Shown here: positions 24,147 to 25,556 of the stretch, in pieces
How the letters are laid out: each line of letters begins with the position of its first letter
How positions within the stretch are numbered: position 1 is the first letter of the stretch
NCBI GenBank assembly: GCA_023436025.1
Contig: JAEZKX010000402.1
Coordinates: 1 to 25,556, forward strand
DNA length: 25,556 bases
Direction of reading: 5' to 3'
Source of the DNA: Pseudomonadota bacterium
GTDB taxonomy: Bacteria; Pseudomonadota; Gammaproteobacteria; Burkholderiales; Burkholderiaceae_C
Notes under the pieces: model-generated
What the model was told of the DNA's origin: nothing
The model's database searches: none
What the model saw: the letters and a program-made list of their open reading frames with translations, nothing else
Made by a program: the position numbers and the translations under genes

Positions 24147-24230
24147 AGTCGAGTTTCGGCGATCATTTGGTCGATGCGCGAGCGAAAGAAATCATCGGTG
24201 GCGGGGCAAGCGAACATCACGGCAGAACTT
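24147..24230 (-). pseudogene. Possible fragment of an IS5-family transposase (N-terminal region)
   Basis: On the minus strand one frame reads MFACPATDDFFRSRIDQMI, followed by unrelated sequence. This resembles the opening of some IS5-family transposases (D-D-F-F-R-x-R-L/I-D-Q-M-I). Only about 20 residues are left, ending where the glycan cluster begins. Recognition rests on a short motif and is tentative. The stretch to the IS66 end (about 100 bp more) holds no gene that I can support. Confidence 0.3.
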
Positions 24231-24330
24231 CCAGAAATCAGCCGCTATTGGATATCAAACTGGGAGTTCGCACCATCGGCAATCACCCCAGAACGCCAGT
24301 ATTTATGCGGGTTGTGGGGGGTGTTCAGGG

Positions 24331-25436
24331 GTAAGCGCTTGGTGATCCCGTCTTGACGTGGGAATTCAGACGAGACGGGAAGCTTGCCAGCGATGGGGTA
24401 GCAGTTCGCCAACACGACTGGCCGGCTGGGTCGGCAGGCGAGTCAGGACGTCCTTCAGGTATTCAAGGGGTTCGTGGCCATTGAGTTTGGCCGACTGCAC
24501 AAGGCTCATGATGGCCGCGGCCCGTTTTCCCGCACGCAGGCTACCCGCGAACAGCCAGTTCTTGCGCCCGAGTGCGATGGGCCGGATGCGGTTCTCGATC
24601 CAGTTGTTATCGATCGGCACCTGGCCATCGGTGAGGTAATGGGTCAGCGCCGCCCAGCGTTTCAAGCTGTAGTCTATGGCCCGGGCGGTGGCCGAACCAT
24701 TCGGGACCCGCTGTCGTTGCTGGGTCAGCCAGGCATGCAGCTCATCGGCAATCGGTTTCGCTTTTGCCTGGCGAATCCGTAACCGCTCATCAAGGCTCAA
24801 GTCGGCGACCTCCCGCTCGATGTCGTAGAGCCTGCCGAAGAGATCCAGTGCCTGGCCGGCAATCTGGCTCAGGTTCTGGCTGTGGAGGTCGAAGAACTTC
24901 CGACGGGCATGGGCCATGCAGCCGGCTTCGGTGAGTCCCTTGGCCAAGAGCGCCTTGTAGCCCGAGTAGTCATCGCAAATCAGCGTACCGCGCCACTGTT
25001 CCAGGAAGTCCTGGGCATGCTGGCCGGCCCGGCTTTCGGTGAAGTCATAGACCACGGCCTTCATCGGCTCGAAGGCGCCGACGCTGTAGGACCAGAGATA
25101 AGCCCGGTGGGTCTTGCCAGCGCCGGGATCGAGCATGGCCACCGGGGTCTCATCGGCATGCAGGACCCGGTGGCCAAGCATCTCATCTTTCAGAGCATCG
25201 ACCAGGGGCTGCAGGGCGACACCGCACTGCCCGACCCACTGGGCCAGGGTGGAACGGGGAATCGGGAGTCCCGCCCGGCCGAAGATAGCCTCCTGGCGAT
25301 AGAGCGGAACATGGTCGAGGTATTTGGCGATCAGCACCTGGGCGAGCAGGCCGGTGGTCGGGATGCCCTTGTCGATCACATGGGCCGGCACCGGCGCCTG
25401 GATCAGGGTCTCGCATGCCGCGCACACCCCGGCGCG
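24331..25436 (-). mobile_element. IS66-family insertion sequence, partial
   Basis: The left end begins GTAAGCGCTTGGTGATCC, matching the GTAAGCG start typical of IS66-family terminal repeats. The transposase gene tnpC runs leftward and ends 35 bp inside this end. The eight bases before it (GTTCAGGG, 24323-24330) would be the target-site copy, which cannot be verified because the other end is missing. The element is cut near 25436 by IS3-like sequence, so tnpA, tnpB and the 5' third of tnpC are absent from the window. A short inverted repeat CCCGTCT/AGACGGG (24347-24379) surrounds the tnpC stop. Confidence 0.75.
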
Positions 25437-25463
25437 TGTCAAGATAGTTGTCGCCTCGGTCAT
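24366..25463 (-). pseudogene. tnpC: IS66-family transposase TnpC, N-terminally truncated
   Basis: This open frame of 365 codons carries the catalytic and C-terminal part of an IS66 TnpC transposase. Landmarks are ETLIQAPVPAHVIDKG, YLDHVPLYRQEAIFGRAG, the first catalytic Asp in LHADETPVAML, the second in TLICDDYSGYKALL, GCMAHARRKFFDLH and the catalytic Glu region IDNNWIENRIRPIALGRKNWLF. The end (GELLPHRWQASRLV) is complete. Full-length TnpC is usually just over 500 residues, so roughly the first 170-190 are missing. The apparent first dozen residues (MTEATTILTRAG) come from flanking IS3-like sequence: the ATG overlaps that element's TGA stop. The protein is therefore unlikely to be active even if expressed. 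Confidence 0.85.
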
Positions 25464-25556
25464 GCAGCCAGTTGGTCGATATGGACCTCCTGGGCCGTGC
25501 CGGCTTTTGCGGCGGGCTCACGCTCTGGGTTGAGCGTGACGAACTCGATCGGCGAC
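25460..25556 (-). pseudogene. C-terminal end of an IS3-family-like transposase (runs off right edge)
   Basis: The minus strand from the window edge reads SPIEFVTLNPEREPAAKAG, continuing to HIDQLAA and a TGA stop at 25460-25462, 31 codons in all. The SPIEF(E/V) stretch is typical of the last residues of IS3-family OrfB integrases. Whether the element is complete cannot be judged because it continues outside the window. Its outer end may be the TGTCAAG at 25437 on the plus strand, which starts with the expected TG dinucleotide. It seems to have interrupted the IS66 transposase gene. Confidence 0.5.

Noticed and set aside
24174..24356. Short plus-strand frame running into the IS66 end
   Set aside because: It crosses the IS boundary and shows no family motif; probably chance.

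Overview
The window looks like a chromosomal segment of a high-GC betaproteobacterium, probably Burkholderiales/Comamonadaceae. This placement is an inference from base composition, protein style and the order glnA - small DUF4124-like gene - ntrB - ntrC; no rRNA or tRNA is present to settle it. Positions 1 to about 18.4 kb are very GC-rich chromosomal sequence. Positions from about 18.6 kb to the right edge look like an acquired segment: a surface-glycan gene cluster with clearly lower GC, flanked by a small excisionase-like gene and by insertion-sequence debris.

Region 1 (1-4625, all minus strand) is a nitrogen-control locus. It holds glutamine synthetase (glnA), its terminator, a small secreted coiled-coil protein of DUF4124 type, the sensor kinase ntrB and the response regulator ntrC, whose C-terminus runs off the left edge. 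The glnA upstream region contains a good sigma-54 (-24/-12) sequence and an NtrC-type dyad about 100 bp further upstream. The two-component system encoded here is therefore probably the direct regulator of glnA.

Region 2 (4626-9275, minus strand) holds five housekeeping or accessory genes. They encode a CinA-type molybdopterin-binding-domain protein, a three-histidine-box sterol desaturase/fatty acid hydroxylase-like membrane protein, an exported polysaccharide deacetylase with a degenerate first motif, an exported YncE-like beta-propeller protein and an RsuA-family pseudouridine synthase.

Region 3 (9341-12295, plus strand) is a compact nucleotide-sugar/LPS operon: a UDP-glucuronate 4-epimerase-like enzyme, KDO-8-phosphate synthase (kdsA) and UDP-glucose 4-epimerase (galE). 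Region 4 (12655-16471, plus) is a paoABC (yagTSR)-type periplasmic molybdenum aldehyde oxidoreductase with ATGA overlaps between subunits and no maturation factor beside it. A convergent gene encodes a type-B carboxylesterase lipoprotein (16589-18331, minus).

Region 5 (about 18.4-25.6 kb) begins with a 680-bp gene-poor stretch containing a strong leftward terminator-like hairpin, then a small HTH/excisionase-like gene. Six tightly packed plus-strand genes follow (19425-24146): a GtrA-like membrane protein, a GT2 glycosyltransferase, a multi-pass LPG-synthase-TM-like protein, an aminoglycoside-phosphotransferase-fold kinase-like protein with an unassigned N-terminal domain, an EcbF/BcbF-type HAD phosphatase and a BcbE-like nucleotidyl/glycosyltransferase. 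Together they could make an activated building block and attach it to a lipid-linked or surface glycan; the substrate is unknown. The right end is mobile-element debris: a possible IS5-family fragment, an IS66-family element with a recognisable GTAAGCG end but a transposase missing its N-terminal third, and the last 31 codons of an IS3-family-like transposase abutting it.
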